DNA of 64,000 nucleotides from Paenibacillus sp. YYML68 (GTDB lineage: Bacteria; Bacillota; Bacilli; Paenibacillales; NBRC-103111). This document shows positions 55,931-63,998 of the stretch, in pieces; the stretch's first letter is position 1, and the number at the start of each line of letters is the position of its first letter. The stretch spans positions 4,592,501-4,656,500 of the forward strand of contig NZ_BQYI01000001.1 in assembly GCF_027923405.1 (NCBI RefSeq), read 5' to 3'. A program made the translations under genes and the position numbers. The notes below the pieces were generated by a model. The model was not told the origin of the DNA. It did no database searches and was given only the letters and a program-made list of their open reading frames with translations.

Positions 55931-56914
55931 TTATCTCTCCACGTGCTGCACGTTGTTCAGGAACGCCTCAACCTGCTCCCAGGTCGGAATACCTTCCCAA
56001 TCGCCTTCCATCTGTACGACCATGCAGCCGATTAAGTTACCAAGTCTTACTGCTTCCTGCAGCGAATAGCCCTTCAAGAGGCCTGCATAGAACCCCGCGC
56101 AGAAGCCGTCACCGGCGCCTACCGTATCGACAACCTGCTCCGCCTTGAAGTACGGCACCGCTGTCAACGAATCGCCTTCCACGATGTACGTCTCGTTGTC
56201 GCCGCCCTTCACGATGGACACACCAGGCAGCTCCTTCAAGCGGCCGATAATCTCCTCGAAGCTCTCCGTCTGATACAGCAGCTTCAGCTCATCAAGACCC
56301 GGCATGAAGTAGTCGGCTTCCTTCGCCACCTCAAGCAGCACCTCACGCGCTTCATCCAGCGACCACAGCTTCAGGCGAAGGTTCGGATCGAAGCACACCT
56401 TCACGCCGTTCCGCTTCGCCATGCGCACAGCCTCGCGAACCGTCTCACGAGCAGACTCACTCAGCGCCATCGTAATGCCGGTCACGTGCAAATATTTTGC
56501 TTGCGCAATATAGCTTTCGTCCAGATGCTCTGGACGCATGAAGCTCGCAGCCGAGCCCTTGCGGTAATAGTAGACAGACGACTTGCCCGACACGGTCTCC
56601 CGAAGCATTAGGCCAGTCGGCGCTTCAGCAGTCAGCTGTACGCGGGACACATCGACGCCTTCGCCGCGAATTTTCTTCACAATCATGCGGCCGAACGGGT
56701 CCTTGCCCAGTCGGCCGAACCAGCCGATCCGGTGTCCCAGACGCGATACTCCGATCGCAACATTGCTCTCTGCACCGCCGAACAAGCTCTGGAAGCCAGA
56801 GGAATACTCAATACCTTTGGAGTTATCTGGCATCATCAGCGCCATCGACTCGCCGAAGGTCACAACATCCGGCTGAAACATTTGGGTTGGCTCGTTATTC
56901 GTTGATGTGCTCAT
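55931..56914 (-). CDS. kdgK: 2-dehydro-3-deoxygluconate kinase (PfkB family)
   Basis: A protein of about 327 residues. The substrate motif is VVTFGESMALMMPD near the start, and the PfkB signatures are GGAESNVAIGVSRLG and VDTVGAGDGFCAGFYAGLL with its catalytic Asp. It phosphorylates 2-keto-3-deoxygluconate. Its ATG (56914) overlaps the kduD stop in TAATG, so the genes are coupled. Its genomic partners support kdgK rather than a fructokinase. Confidence 0.93.
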   Translation of the reverse strand: MSTSTNNEPTQMFQPDVVTFGESMALMMPDNSKGIEYSSGFQSLFGGAESNVAIGVSRLGHRIGWFGRLGKDPFGRMIVKKIRGEGVDVSRVQLTAEAPTGLMLRETVSGKSSVYYYRKGSAASFMRPEHLDESYIAQAKYLHVTGITMALSESARETVREAVRMAKRNGVKVCFDPNLRLKLWSLDEAREVLLEVAKEADYFMPGLDELKLLYQTESFEEIIGRLKELPGVSIVKGGDNETYIVEGDSLTAVPYFKAEQVVDTVGAGDGFCAGFYAGLLKGYSLQEAVRLGNLIGCMVVQMEGDWEGIPTWEQVEAFLNNVQHVER

Positions 56915-57663
56915 TATCGTGACATCCACCCTCCGTCAACACACAGTACATGTCCGCTCATATAATCCGAAGCAGCCGATGCGAGGAAGACGACAGGACC
57001 TTGCATATCCTCAGGCGTGCCCCAGCGAGCTGCGGGAATACGGGCGAGAATCTGAGTATTGCGCTCCTCATCCGCACGCAGCGCCGCTGTATTGTCCGTC
57101 GACATGTAGCCCGGAGCAATCGCGTTCACCTGAATGCCCTTGCTCGCCCACTCGTTCGCCAGCGCCTTCGTCACACCCGCGATCGCATGCTTGGAGGCTG
57201 TATAGCCTGGTACGTTGATGCCGCCCTGGTAGCTCAGCATCGAAGCAATGTTAATAATTTTACCCGAGCCCTGCTTGATCATCTCGCGGCCAACGAGCTG
57301 CGACAGGAAGAACGCAGAATTCAAGTTCAGGTTCAGTACATCGTGCCAGTCAGATGCCGCATGATCTGCAGCAGGCGTACGGCGAATAATACCGGAGTTG
57401 TTAACGAGAATATCGATTTTACCGAAGGCAGACAGCGCCTCCTGAACAACACCCTCCAGTGCCTGCTCGTCCATCAGGTTCGCCACGATCGTATGCGCCT
57501 TGCGGCCCATCGCCTCAATCTGCTGCTGCACCTCACGGTTACGGTCATTGCTTGTCACAATCGCGACATCAGCCCCCGCCTTCGCTAGTCCTAGCGAAAT
57601 ACCTCCGCCTAGACCAACGGCCCCTCCGGTTACCAATGCTACTTTTCCGGTCAAATCAAACAT
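56914..57663 (-). CDS. kduD: 2-dehydro-3-deoxygluconate 5-dehydrogenase (KduD-like SDR)
   Basis: A protein of 249 residues, a classical short-chain dehydrogenase. The nucleotide motif is VALVTGGAVGLGGGISLGLA. The NNSG motif, a catalytic Ser in INIASMLSYQGG, and YTASK supply the active site. In this operon it would convert 5-keto-4-deoxyuronate-derived DKI to KDG. It is first in the operon. kduI is not seen here. It could also serve another sugar, but the KDG neighbours favour KduD. Confidence 0.85.
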   Translation of the reverse strand: MFDLTGKVALVTGGAVGLGGGISLGLAKAGADVAIVTSNDRNREVQQQIEAMGRKAHTIVANLMDEQALEGVVQEALSAFGKIDILVNNSGIIRRTPAADHAASDWHDVLNLNLNSAFFLSQLVGREMIKQGSGKIINIASMLSYQGGINVPGYTASKHAIAGVTKALANEWASKGIQVNAIAPGYMSTDNTAALRADEERNTQILARIPAARWGTPEDMQGPVVFLASAASDYMSGHVLCVDGGWMSR

Positions 57664-57684
57664 GCATTACGCCTCCTTCATATA

Positions 57685-57699
57685 GTTTAAACGTTTCAA
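57685..57699. promoter_or_regulatory. LacI-type operator candidate before kduD
   Basis: Minus strand TTGAAACGTTTAAAC lies about 20 bp upstream of the kduD start. It is close to the KdgR/CcpA operator form built on an AAACGTTT centre. Which regulator binds it is not known. Confidence 0.5.
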
Positions 57700-57765
57700 T
57701 AGTGTTGAAGACCCCGAATAGGAGTCGCTTCTTTTCAATATTATACGTCATCGATCGTCATTACG

Positions 57766-58764
57766 CTATACTAATATCCCATAAACTACATGATAAGTTG
57801 CACGGACCCCGCTCGCATCTCTATATTGGTGCTCATACATCTGCTCCATCGTCTTCAGCAACCGCCTGCTCAAGCTCCCCCCGGCCGCACCGTGACTCGC
57901 ACTGCTGGCGCCCGTCTCCTTGACGCTGTAGAGGAAGCTTCGCACATCCGGATAATGCACATGATGAAGACACTCTTCCTGATAGAACACCCGTCCATTC
58001 GCGAGAGTAGCCGCCGCCTGATCGCTAAGCTCGAACTCTGCTGTACCTTTATGTCTGCCAGTAGAAGCTGCGGCATCACCTCCGCCTGCCACACAGCTGA
58101 ACAATGCCTCCCAATCCCTGAGTCCGAGAAAATGCTGCCCCCTTCGCATCGTACCCTGCAAGCCTAACAGCTCCTCCGCCCTTCTGAAGCTGTCATGCAG
58201 CTCCCGGAACGTCTCGGGACCGAACGTACTGAAGGCAAGCTGGCCAGAGGGCGCTAGCTTCCTCAACCATGCGCTCATCGCGGCCTCCGGGTCGGTGAAC
58301 CATTGGAATGCAGCGCTAGATACAATTAGATCGATAGAACCGTCCTCCAGCGCAAGACACTCATCGGAGCAAGATGTGGACACCTGAGCGTCCTCCTCGC
58401 CTTCCCTGCTCAAGCATCGCTCCGCATCACCTAGCCACACCTCTAGCCGGTTTTGCTCGTATGCCCCCTTGCAGCGCTCGATCGTCAGCTCCAGCATACG
58501 AGGTGCGAGATCGATCGCGAGCAGCTTCGCATTCGGGAACTGCTCCAGCAGCTTCGCCGTCAGTCGGCCTGTGCCACAGCCAATTTCAACGATTCGGTGC
58601 ACTTCACGCGGTAGCATCTGCAGGTTCGTTAGACTTGATCCGACCAGCTCCAGCAACCGATCAGCCATACGTGCTTGTATGACAGCATGACGATCATACT
58701 GCTCGGCATAGCGGTCGAAGTGGCGTTGTACCGATTTTTTATGAATACGTATCGTTTCCATCAT
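57766..58764 (-). CDS. bioC: Malonyl-ACP O-methyltransferase BioC-like
   Basis: A protein of 332 residues with a SAM-methyltransferase core: motif I RIVEIGCGTGRLTAKLLEQF and LLAIDLAPRML, motif II SIDLIVSSAAFQWF. It methylates malonyl-ACP to start the pimelate chain. The long C-terminal tail past 250 is less conserved. It starts 26 bp before the end of the hydrolase gene. It is the last gene of the biotin operon. Confidence 0.9.
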   Translation of the reverse strand: MMETIRIHKKSVQRHFDRYAEQYDRHAVIQARMADRLLELVGSSLTNLQMLPREVHRIVEIGCGTGRLTAKLLEQFPNAKLLAIDLAPRMLELTIERCKGAYEQNRLEVWLGDAERCLSREGEEDAQVSTSCSDECLALEDGSIDLIVSSAAFQWFTDPEAAMSAWLRKLAPSGQLAFSTFGPETFRELHDSFRRAEELLGLQGTMRRGQHFLGLRDWEALFSCVAGGGDAAASTGRHKGTAEFELSDQAAATLANGRVFYQEECLHHVHYPDVRSFLYSVKETGASSASHGAAGGSLSRRLLKTMEQMYEHQYRDASGVRATYHVVYGILV

Positions 58765-59626
58765 GAATAAATCCCCTTAGCTGCTTGTAGAACAACTCCG
58801 GCTGTGTCAAGAACGGTGCATGTCCGGCACCCTCCAGCACATAGCGCTGAAGCCCTGGTGTACCCTCCGGCATCGCCTGCAACGGACATATCGAATCGTT
58901 CTCCCCATGCAGCCACAGCAGCTGAATAGCTTCTTCTGCAAGGGCAGCTCGTACAATAACGTCCCAGCCCTCTTGAAGCGACAACTCCATCAAGTAATCG
59001 AGACCTGCCCTCAGCCCCTCCAGCGAGAAGTCCGAGCTGCTCGACTCCCAAGCCTCCATCTGCCCACTGAGCTCTCTCCGCTCGACGTCAGTAAGCATCG
59101 AAGCTCTGAACTGCTGCAGCACCGTCTTCGTCTCAGCTTCGAGCTTCCCCTTCATCCGCTCTACAATACGTCTTGGCCACCCAAGAGCACGGTCATAACT
59201 CAAGAAGGATAATGTTGAACTGACGAGGATTATTTTCGGAAAAGAAGCACGTGCCTGTTGTTCATCGTTCTGCTCATCATTCAGCTTATGGTTCAGCTCC
59301 TCCTGAACAGCTTCACCATCAAGAGCCGTCTTGCACCTTGCGATTAACCAATCCAGCAGCAGCATTCCGCCCATCGACCACGCTACGATGGCATGTGGCC
59401 TTACTCGAGTGACCTGCTCATGCAGCGCCTGCTGGAAGGAAGGTTTGCTCTTGCAACCATCATAGGTGAAATAATAATGCATCCACCTCACCGAATCCGC
59501 CTCAAGCTCAATAGCGCCCTCCTGTGCGAACAATGACGTCACCCTCTCCCAATCTCGCGGAGACGCTCCCCAGCCGTGAATCCAGAGCAGACGCCTCGGG
59601 CTACGCACGTCATATTCACCCCTCAC
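58739..59626 (-). CDS. Alpha/beta hydrolase, probable pimeloyl-ACP methyl ester esterase (BioH role)
   Basis: A protein of 295 residues. The nucleophile elbow is AWSMGGMLL, with the catalytic His in GAGHAPFLTQPE and an acid near ENDSICPLQAM. It starts with a GTG that overlaps the bioF stop in TAGTG. Between bioF and bioC this fits the BioH step that frees pimeloyl-ACP. Sequence alone gives hydrolase; the BioH role comes from context. Confidence 0.8.
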   Translation of the reverse strand: MRGEYDVRSPRRLLWIHGWGASPRDWERVTSLFAQEGAIELEADSVRWMHYYFTYDGCKSKPSFQQALHEQVTRVRPHAIVAWSMGGMLLLDWLIARCKTALDGEAVQEELNHKLNDEQNDEQQARASFPKIILVSSTLSFLSYDRALGWPRRIVERMKGKLEAETKTVLQQFRASMLTDVERRELSGQMEAWESSSSDFSLEGLRAGLDYLMELSLQEGWDVIVRAALAEEAIQLLWLHGENDSICPLQAMPEGTPGLQRYVLEGAGHAPFLTQPELFYKQLRGFIHDGNDTYS

Positions 59627-60807
59627 TAATCAGCCTCTCCTTCCGCGACACAAGCGGCAATCTGCTCTACCGCCCAGCGTAAATCGTCCATCGCATGCTC
59701 GGACATGAGCGTCAGCCTAATTCTTGCTGTGCCTTCAGGGACGGTAGGAGGTCGTATCGCTACGGCTGCAATACCGAGCTGCTGCAGACGATCGGCCATG
59801 CGCACCGCATTCGCATCCGAGCCAACTATCACCGGAATAATGTGACATTCGCTCAGACCCACCTGAACGCCTCTATCGCGCAACGAATCGCGGACGAAGG
59901 CCGCCTTGTACTGCAGCTGCTCTCGCGCAAGCGAAGCAGCCTTAACCTCGATCCAATGCTCTCGAATCGTAACAATCAACTGAGGTGGTAACGCAGTCGA
60001 GTAGATGAAGCTTCGCGCCTGATTAATTAAGGATTCCTTCACCATCATACTGCCCGCCACATAAGCTCCATAGGCTCCGTACGCCTTGCTGAACGTGCCC
60101 ATCTGCAGCTCCACCTGCTCAGTCAGCCCGAGTTCATGGATGAGACCCTGCCCCGTCGTCCCATACAAGCCGCCGCTGTGCGCCTCATCTACCATTAGCA
60201 TCGCACCATACCGTTCCTTAAGCCAGACGAGCTCACGCAGCGGCGCGATCGTGCCGTCCATGCTGAAGATCGAGTCAGTCACAATAAGCTTGCGCTTGCT
60301 TGATGACGCAGCCTTCAGCATATCCTCCAGCTGATTCGTGTCCCGATGTCTATACCTTCTCAGCTCCGCACGGCTTAACACAATCCCGTCCACGATACTC
60401 GCATGATTCAACCGATCGCTGAACACAACATCATCTCTGCCGACGACAGCGGGTATGACGCCGATATTGGCCATATAGCCGCTTCCGAACAGCAGGCAGC
60501 CCTCCGTTCCTTTATAAGCTGCGAACTGCTCCTCGAGCTCTGCCACCTCTACGCCGGTACCTGTAACAAGTCTGGAGGCTCCTGCACCTCTGCTTGCACC
60601 TCTGTTTGCACCTAATGAGCGCTCTGCCCTATCATTTCGAGCCGCCAATCCGAGATAATCGTTAGAGGCCAGATTGAGCATTCTTCTACCGTCGCGCAGC
60701 ATCCAGCCGCTCTCCAGCGGCTCGGATATAACAAGCGAGCGTCGTCTCGACTTAGCCTCCAACGCTTGAAGCTCATCCTTCATCCAGCTTAAACTACTAG
60801 ATTCCAT
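59626..60807 (-). CDS. bioF: 8-amino-7-oxononanoate synthase
   Basis: A protein of about 393 residues of the alpha-oxoamine synthase family. NLASNDYLGLA, VDEAHSGGLYGTTGQG and the PLP lysine in GTFSKAYGAYGAYVAG are conserved. It condenses pimeloyl-ACP with alanine. The ATG at 60807 follows TTGAGGATAGCT; a start at 60834 right after bioB is possible but has no clear ribosome site. It sits between bioB and the hydrolase gene. Confidence 0.94.
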   Translation of the reverse strand: MESSSLSWMKDELQALEAKSRRRSLVISEPLESGWMLRDGRRMLNLASNDYLGLAARNDRAERSLGANRGASRGAGASRLVTGTGVEVAELEEQFAAYKGTEGCLLFGSGYMANIGVIPAVVGRDDVVFSDRLNHASIVDGIVLSRAELRRYRHRDTNQLEDMLKAASSSKRKLIVTDSIFSMDGTIAPLRELVWLKERYGAMLMVDEAHSGGLYGTTGQGLIHELGLTEQVELQMGTFSKAYGAYGAYVAGSMMVKESLINQARSFIYSTALPPQLIVTIREHWIEVKAASLAREQLQYKAAFVRDSLRDRGVQVGLSECHIIPVIVGSDANAVRMADRLQQLGIAAVAIRPPTVPEGTARIRLTLMSEHAMDDLRWAVEQIAACVAEGEAD

Positions 60808-60834
60808 AGCTATCCTCAAATCCGACATGTGCAT

Positions 60835-61833
60835 TTACAATGCACACAGCTCAATCTCGAAGCCGAGATCCTCGATCATCTGATGATCCGCGGACGCCTC
60901 TTGTCCTTCCGTTGTTAAATAGTCGCCTACGAACACCGAGTTCGCCGCATACAAGCTCAACGGCTGCAAGGAGCGCACATTCACTTCTCGACCGCCTGCC
61001 ACCCGAATCTCCTTTGACGGATTGATGAATCGCATCAGCGCCAGCACCCTCAAGCAATGACGCGGGTTAAGGTCTCTACGGTCCTGAAGCGGCGTACCTG
61101 TTATCGGATTCAGGAAATTAATCGGGATCGAGTCGGCATCCAGCTCACGCAAGGCATACGCCATCTCTACGATCTCCTCCAGCGTCTCCCCCATTCCGAT
61201 AATACAGCCGGAGCACGGCGACATACCTGCCGTTTTCGCCTTCTCAACCGTACTTACCCGATCGTCATATGTGTGTGTAGTCGTAATGTTGCCGAAGTTT
61301 TGCTTGCTTGTATTCAGGTTGTGATTGTAGCGATCGACCCCAGCTTCCTTCAATCGCTCCGCCTGCTCATCACTCAGAATACCCAGACATGCACAGATCT
61401 TCATCGGCATCGAAGACTTAATTTCTTTCACAGCGTCGATCACATGATTAAGCTCTTTATTCGTAGGTCCTTTGCCACTTGCTACGATACAGTAGGTGCC
61501 GACCTTCAGCTCCATCGCCTTCTTAGCACCTGCCACAAGTGTATCCTTCTCCAGCAGCGGATATTTCTCAATTCCAGCCTTCGATACGATCGACTGAGAG
61601 CAGTAGCCGCAATCCTCTGGACACAAGCCGCTCTTTGCATTAATGATCAGATTCAGCTTAACCTTCTTGCCATAATAGTGCTTGCGCACCTGGAAGGCCG
61701 CGTGCATAATCGCAAGTAGCTCATCATCGTCCGCCTTCAGCACTGAGAGTGCGTCATCCATCGTCAGCAGTTCGCCTCTTAATGATTTCTCCGCCAAGTC
61801 ATTCCAATTCACCTGTGTCTGTACCTGTACCAT
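60835..61833 (-). CDS. bioB: Biotin synthase
   Basis: A radical SAM enzyme of 332 residues. The CxxxCxxC cluster is AKSGLCPEDCGYCSQS, and YNHNLNTSKQNF and GREVNVRSLQP are biotin synthase motifs. It inserts sulfur into dethiobiotin. It follows bioD after 36 bp with AGGAGG before the start. It is the second gene of the operon. Confidence 0.98.
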   Translation of the reverse strand: MVQVQTQVNWNDLAEKSLRGELLTMDDALSVLKADDDELLAIMHAAFQVRKHYYGKKVKLNLIINAKSGLCPEDCGYCSQSIVSKAGIEKYPLLEKDTLVAGAKKAMELKVGTYCIVASGKGPTNKELNHVIDAVKEIKSSMPMKICACLGILSDEQAERLKEAGVDRYNHNLNTSKQNFGNITTTHTYDDRVSTVEKAKTAGMSPCSGCIIGMGETLEEIVEMAYALRELDADSIPINFLNPITGTPLQDRRDLNPRHCLRVLALMRFINPSKEIRVAGGREVNVRSLQPLSLYAANSVFVGDYLTTEGQEASADHQMIEDLGFEIELCAL

Positions 61834-61869
61834 GTCATCCGCCTCCTGCTTATATGCATTTCGTTATAT

Positions 61870-62628
61870 TTATGTAAAAAAAGAACGAAGCTTCTCGCCG
61901 ATTCCCGAACGTACCAGCTCCTCAACCCACACTTGCCGCCATTGAGCATGAATAGTAGCTTTATCAACCTGTGTGCTTACTGAATAGGACTGTACGGTTA
62001 TCCATGGGAGCATGCCCAGCACCGGCACATTTCCGAACGTCTCGATCATTCTGCGATTTTCCTCAAGTGTACGGTCATGGGCATCCGTGTAGCCATTCAA
62101 GATAACACCCACAACGTCCAAGCCGCGCTTCCTCGCTGCTTCAATTGTTAACAGCGAATGATTAACTGTTCCTAATCCAGGCCTAGCTATAATCACGATA
62201 GGAAGACCGAGCAGCATAGCCAGATCCGCGACAAGATGTTTTCCCGTCAAAGGAACCAGAAGCCCTCCTGCACCCTCCACGAGCAACGGCCTTCGAGCCT
62301 CAAGCCGACGTTGGCCCTCATTGCGCAGCTTGTCCCAACTGATCTCAGCTCCTGTGCGCTCTGCTGCCATCCATGGCGCCAATGGCTCCTTGAACGTATA
62401 GGTAACCGTTTCTTCCTCTGTCTGCTGAAGACCGCTTCCATGGACTAGACGGTAGCTATCCGCATGTGCATCGCCTAGCTCTACTCCTGATTGCACAGGC
62501 TTCCAAATACAAGGCTTGCTGCCATCCTCCACATACTGACAGACATAGGCGGCTAGAGCAGCCGTTACGCATGTCTTGCCTACATCGGTGTCTGTTGCGG
62601 TAATGAACAGACCTTTATGTCTATACAT
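61870..62628 (-). CDS. bioD: Dethiobiotin synthetase
   Basis: A protein of 252 residues. The P-loop is LFITATDTDVGKTCVTAAL; WKPVQSGVE and LLVEGAGGLLVPL follow. It carboxylates DAPA to dethiobiotin with ATP. It is the first gene behind the BirA-type operator. bioA is absent from the operon, so the DAPA aminotransferase must be elsewhere. Confidence 0.96.
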   Translation of the reverse strand: MYRHKGLFITATDTDVGKTCVTAALAAYVCQYVEDGSKPCIWKPVQSGVELGDAHADSYRLVHGSGLQQTEEETVTYTFKEPLAPWMAAERTGAEISWDKLRNEGQRRLEARRPLLVEGAGGLLVPLTGKHLVADLAMLLGLPIVIIARPGLGTVNHSLLTIEAARKRGLDVVGVILNGYTDAHDRTLEENRRMIETFGNVPVLGMLPWITVQSYSVSTQVDKATIHAQWRQVWVEELVRSGIGEKLRSFFT

Positions 62629-62648
62629 TTGCCGTCACCCTCACCCAA

Positions 62649-62682
62649 ACGTTAACCACGTTTATAATATTTAGGTTAACAA
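62649..62682. promoter_or_regulatory. BirA-type operator of the biotin operon
   Basis: On the plus strand ACGTTAACC (62649-62657), a 16-base spacer with an AT-rich -10-like TTATAATATT, and GGTTAACAA (62674-62682). This matches TTGTTAACC-N16-GGTTAACAA with two changes in one arm. It lies about 20 bp upstream of bioD. Confidence 0.85.
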
Positions 62683-62744
62683 TAGATTACACGTATTCTA
62701 CTATAAGCTCGAGCTGGCGACAAGATATATTTAGGGTGTTATAT

Positions 62745-62784
62745 AAAAAAACGTCTCTGCCCCATTCCACGGAGCAAAGACGTA
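62745..62784 (-). terminator. Second terminator of the tRNA cluster
   Basis: On the minus strand ACGTCTTTGC and GCAGAGACGT pair around a 13-base loop and are followed by TTTTTT. Confidence 0.8.
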
Positions 62785-62808
62785 TAGTATCCAATAATTA
62801 TTTCAAAT

Positions 62809-62840
62809 GAAAAGACCTCTTGCTTGAGTGCAAGAGGTCT
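62809..62840 (-). terminator. First terminator of the tRNA cluster
   Basis: AGACCTCTTGC (62813-62823) and its exact complement (62830-62840) form an 11-bp stem with a 6-base loop, followed on the minus strand by TTTTC. Confidence 0.8.
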
Positions 62841-62865
62841 GGAAATATGCGAGTATGCAAGGTTA

Positions 62866-62939
<74 letters not shown>

Positions 62940-62944
62940 TTACT

Positions 62945-63018
62945 TGGAGCGGGTGATGGGAATCGAACCCACGCTACCAGCTTGGAAGGCTGGAGTTCTA
63001 CCATTGAACTACACCCGC
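62945..63018 (-). tRNA. tRNA-Gly (TCC)
   Basis: Acceptor GCGGGTG/CACCCGC; loop CTTCCAA between CCAGC and GCTGG gives anticodon TCC. The 3' CCA is encoded. Confidence 0.96.
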
Positions 63019-63025
63019 AAAATAA

Positions 63026-63102
63026 TGGTCGGGACGACACGATTTGAACATGCGACCCCCTGGTCCCAAACCAGGTGCTCTACCAAGCTGAGCTACGTCC
63101 CG
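63026..63102 (-). tRNA. tRNA-Pro (TGG)
   Basis: Acceptor CGGGACG/CGTCCCG; loop TTTGGGA between CCTGG and CCAGG gives anticodon TGG. CCA is encoded. Confidence 0.96.
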
Positions 63103-63113
63103 TAATTTATAAA

Positions 63114-63193
63114 TGCCGGTAGAGGGACTCGAACCCCCACGGTTTCCCTCACGATTTTGAGTCGCGCGCGTCTGCCAATTCCGCCATACCGGC
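63114..63193 (-). tRNA. tRNA-Leu (CAA)
   Basis: Class II tRNA with a long variable arm. Acceptor GCCGGTA/TACCGGC; loop CTCAAAA between CGCGA and TCGTG gives anticodon CAA. No CCA is encoded. The variable arm is rather short (total 80 bases). Confidence 0.9.
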
Positions 63194-63204
63194 TAATATG
63201 AAGT

Positions 63205-63279
63205 TGGAGCGGAAGACGGGAATCGAACCCGCGACCCTCGCCTTGGCAAGGCGATGCTCTACCGCTGAGCCACTTCCGC
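63205..63279 (-). tRNA. tRNA-Gly (GCC), copy 1
   Basis: Acceptor GCGGAAG/CTTCCGC; loop TTGCCAA between TCGCC and GGCGA gives anticodon GCC. CCA is encoded. It is identical to the copy at 63354-63428. Confidence 0.96.
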
Positions 63280-63353
63280 ATAAGGAGATACTGATAAATA
63301 TTTAATCATAAAACCACAAAACAATCAACAATAATTTAACCCTTTGGTTAAAT

Positions 63354-63428
63354 TGGAGCGGAAGACGGGAATCGAACCCGCGACCCTCGCCTTGGCAAGG
63401 CGATGCTCTACCGCTGAGCCACTTCCGC
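63354..63428 (-). tRNA. tRNA-Gly (GCC), copy 2
   Basis: A second, identical gene 74 bp away, with the same loop TTGCCAA. It points to a local duplication within the cluster. Confidence 0.96.
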
Positions 63429-63446
63429 ACGAAATAATAAATGAAA

Positions 63447-63522
63447 TGGTGAGTCATGTAGGACTCGAACCTACGACACCCTGATTAAAAGTCAGGTGCT
63501 CTACCGACTGAGCTAATGACTC
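63447..63522 (-). tRNA. tRNA-Lys (TTT)
   Basis: Acceptor GAGTCAT/ATGACTC; loop CTTTTAA between CCTGA and TCAGG gives anticodon TTT. CCA is encoded. Confidence 0.96.
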
Positions 63523-63528
63523 ATAATA

Positions 63529-63600
63529 CTGGGGATCTAGGATTCGAACCTAGGCATGACGGAGTCAAAGTCCGTTGCCTTACCGCTTGGCTAATCCCCA
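63529..63600 (-). tRNA. tRNA-Gln (TTG)
   Basis: Acceptor TGGGGAT/ATCCCCA; loop CTTTGAC between ACGGA and TCCGT gives anticodon TTG. CCA is not encoded. Confidence 0.95.
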
Positions 63601-63608
63601 ATAGGTAA

Positions 63609-63685
63609 TGGGGCGATCGAAGGGAATTGAACCCTCGAATGTCGGAGCCACAATCCGATGCGTTAGCCACTTCGCCACGACCGCC
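63609..63685 (-). tRNA. tRNA-His (GTG)
   Basis: The extra 5' G (G-1) pairs with C73. Acceptor GCGGTCG/CGATCGC; loop TTGTGGC between TCGGA and TCCGA gives anticodon GTG. CCA is encoded. Confidence 0.95.
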
Positions 63686-63697
63686 ATAAATATAACG

Positions 63698-63771
63698 GGT
63701 ACCATCGAAAGGATTCGAACCTCCGACCTACGCTTTAGAAGCGATTGCTCTACCACTGAGCTACGAGGTAC
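63698..63771 (-). tRNA. Degenerate tRNA-like gene (pseudo-tRNA, CTA-like anticodon)
   Basis: The D arm (AGCTC...GAGC) and T arm (GGAGG TTCGAAT CCTTT) are recognisable. Only GTACC/GGTAC of the acceptor pairs; the inner two positions and the helix length do not fit. The anticodon stem is ATCGC/GCGTA with two mismatches, and the loop TTCTAAA would give CTA. No CCA is encoded. It may be a decaying gene or an odd functional RNA like the tRNA-Other described in Bacillus cereus. Reading an amber codon is very uncertain. Confidence 0.7.
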
Positions 63772-63804
63772 ACTATATGTTTGAAATACTTTAATTCAAA
63801 AAAA

Positions 63805-63881
63805 TGGCGGAGCCGACGGGATTCGAACCCGCGGTCTCCTGCGTGACAGGCAGGCATGTTAGGCCTCTACACCACGGCTCC
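63805..63881 (-). tRNA. tRNA-Asp (GTC)
   Basis: Acceptor GGAGCCG/CGGCTCC; loop CTGTCAC between CCTGC and GCAGG gives anticodon GTC. CCA is encoded. Confidence 0.96.
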
Positions 63882-63921
63882 GCGATAAAACAATTTACTC
63901 TGAAACGATGCTCAGAATATT

Positions 63922-63998
63922 TGGTTGCGGGGGCAGGATTTGAACCTGCGGCCTTCGGGTTATGAGCCCGACGAGCTACCGAGCTGCTCCACCCCGCG
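63922..63998 (-). tRNA. tRNA-fMet (CAT), initiator
   Basis: The acceptor CGCGGGG faces CCCCGCA, so C1-A72 is unpaired. The anticodon stem TCGGG/CCCGA has three G-C pairs next to the loop CTCATAA. Both are initiator features. CCA is encoded. The cluster probably continues beyond the window edge. Confidence 0.96.
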
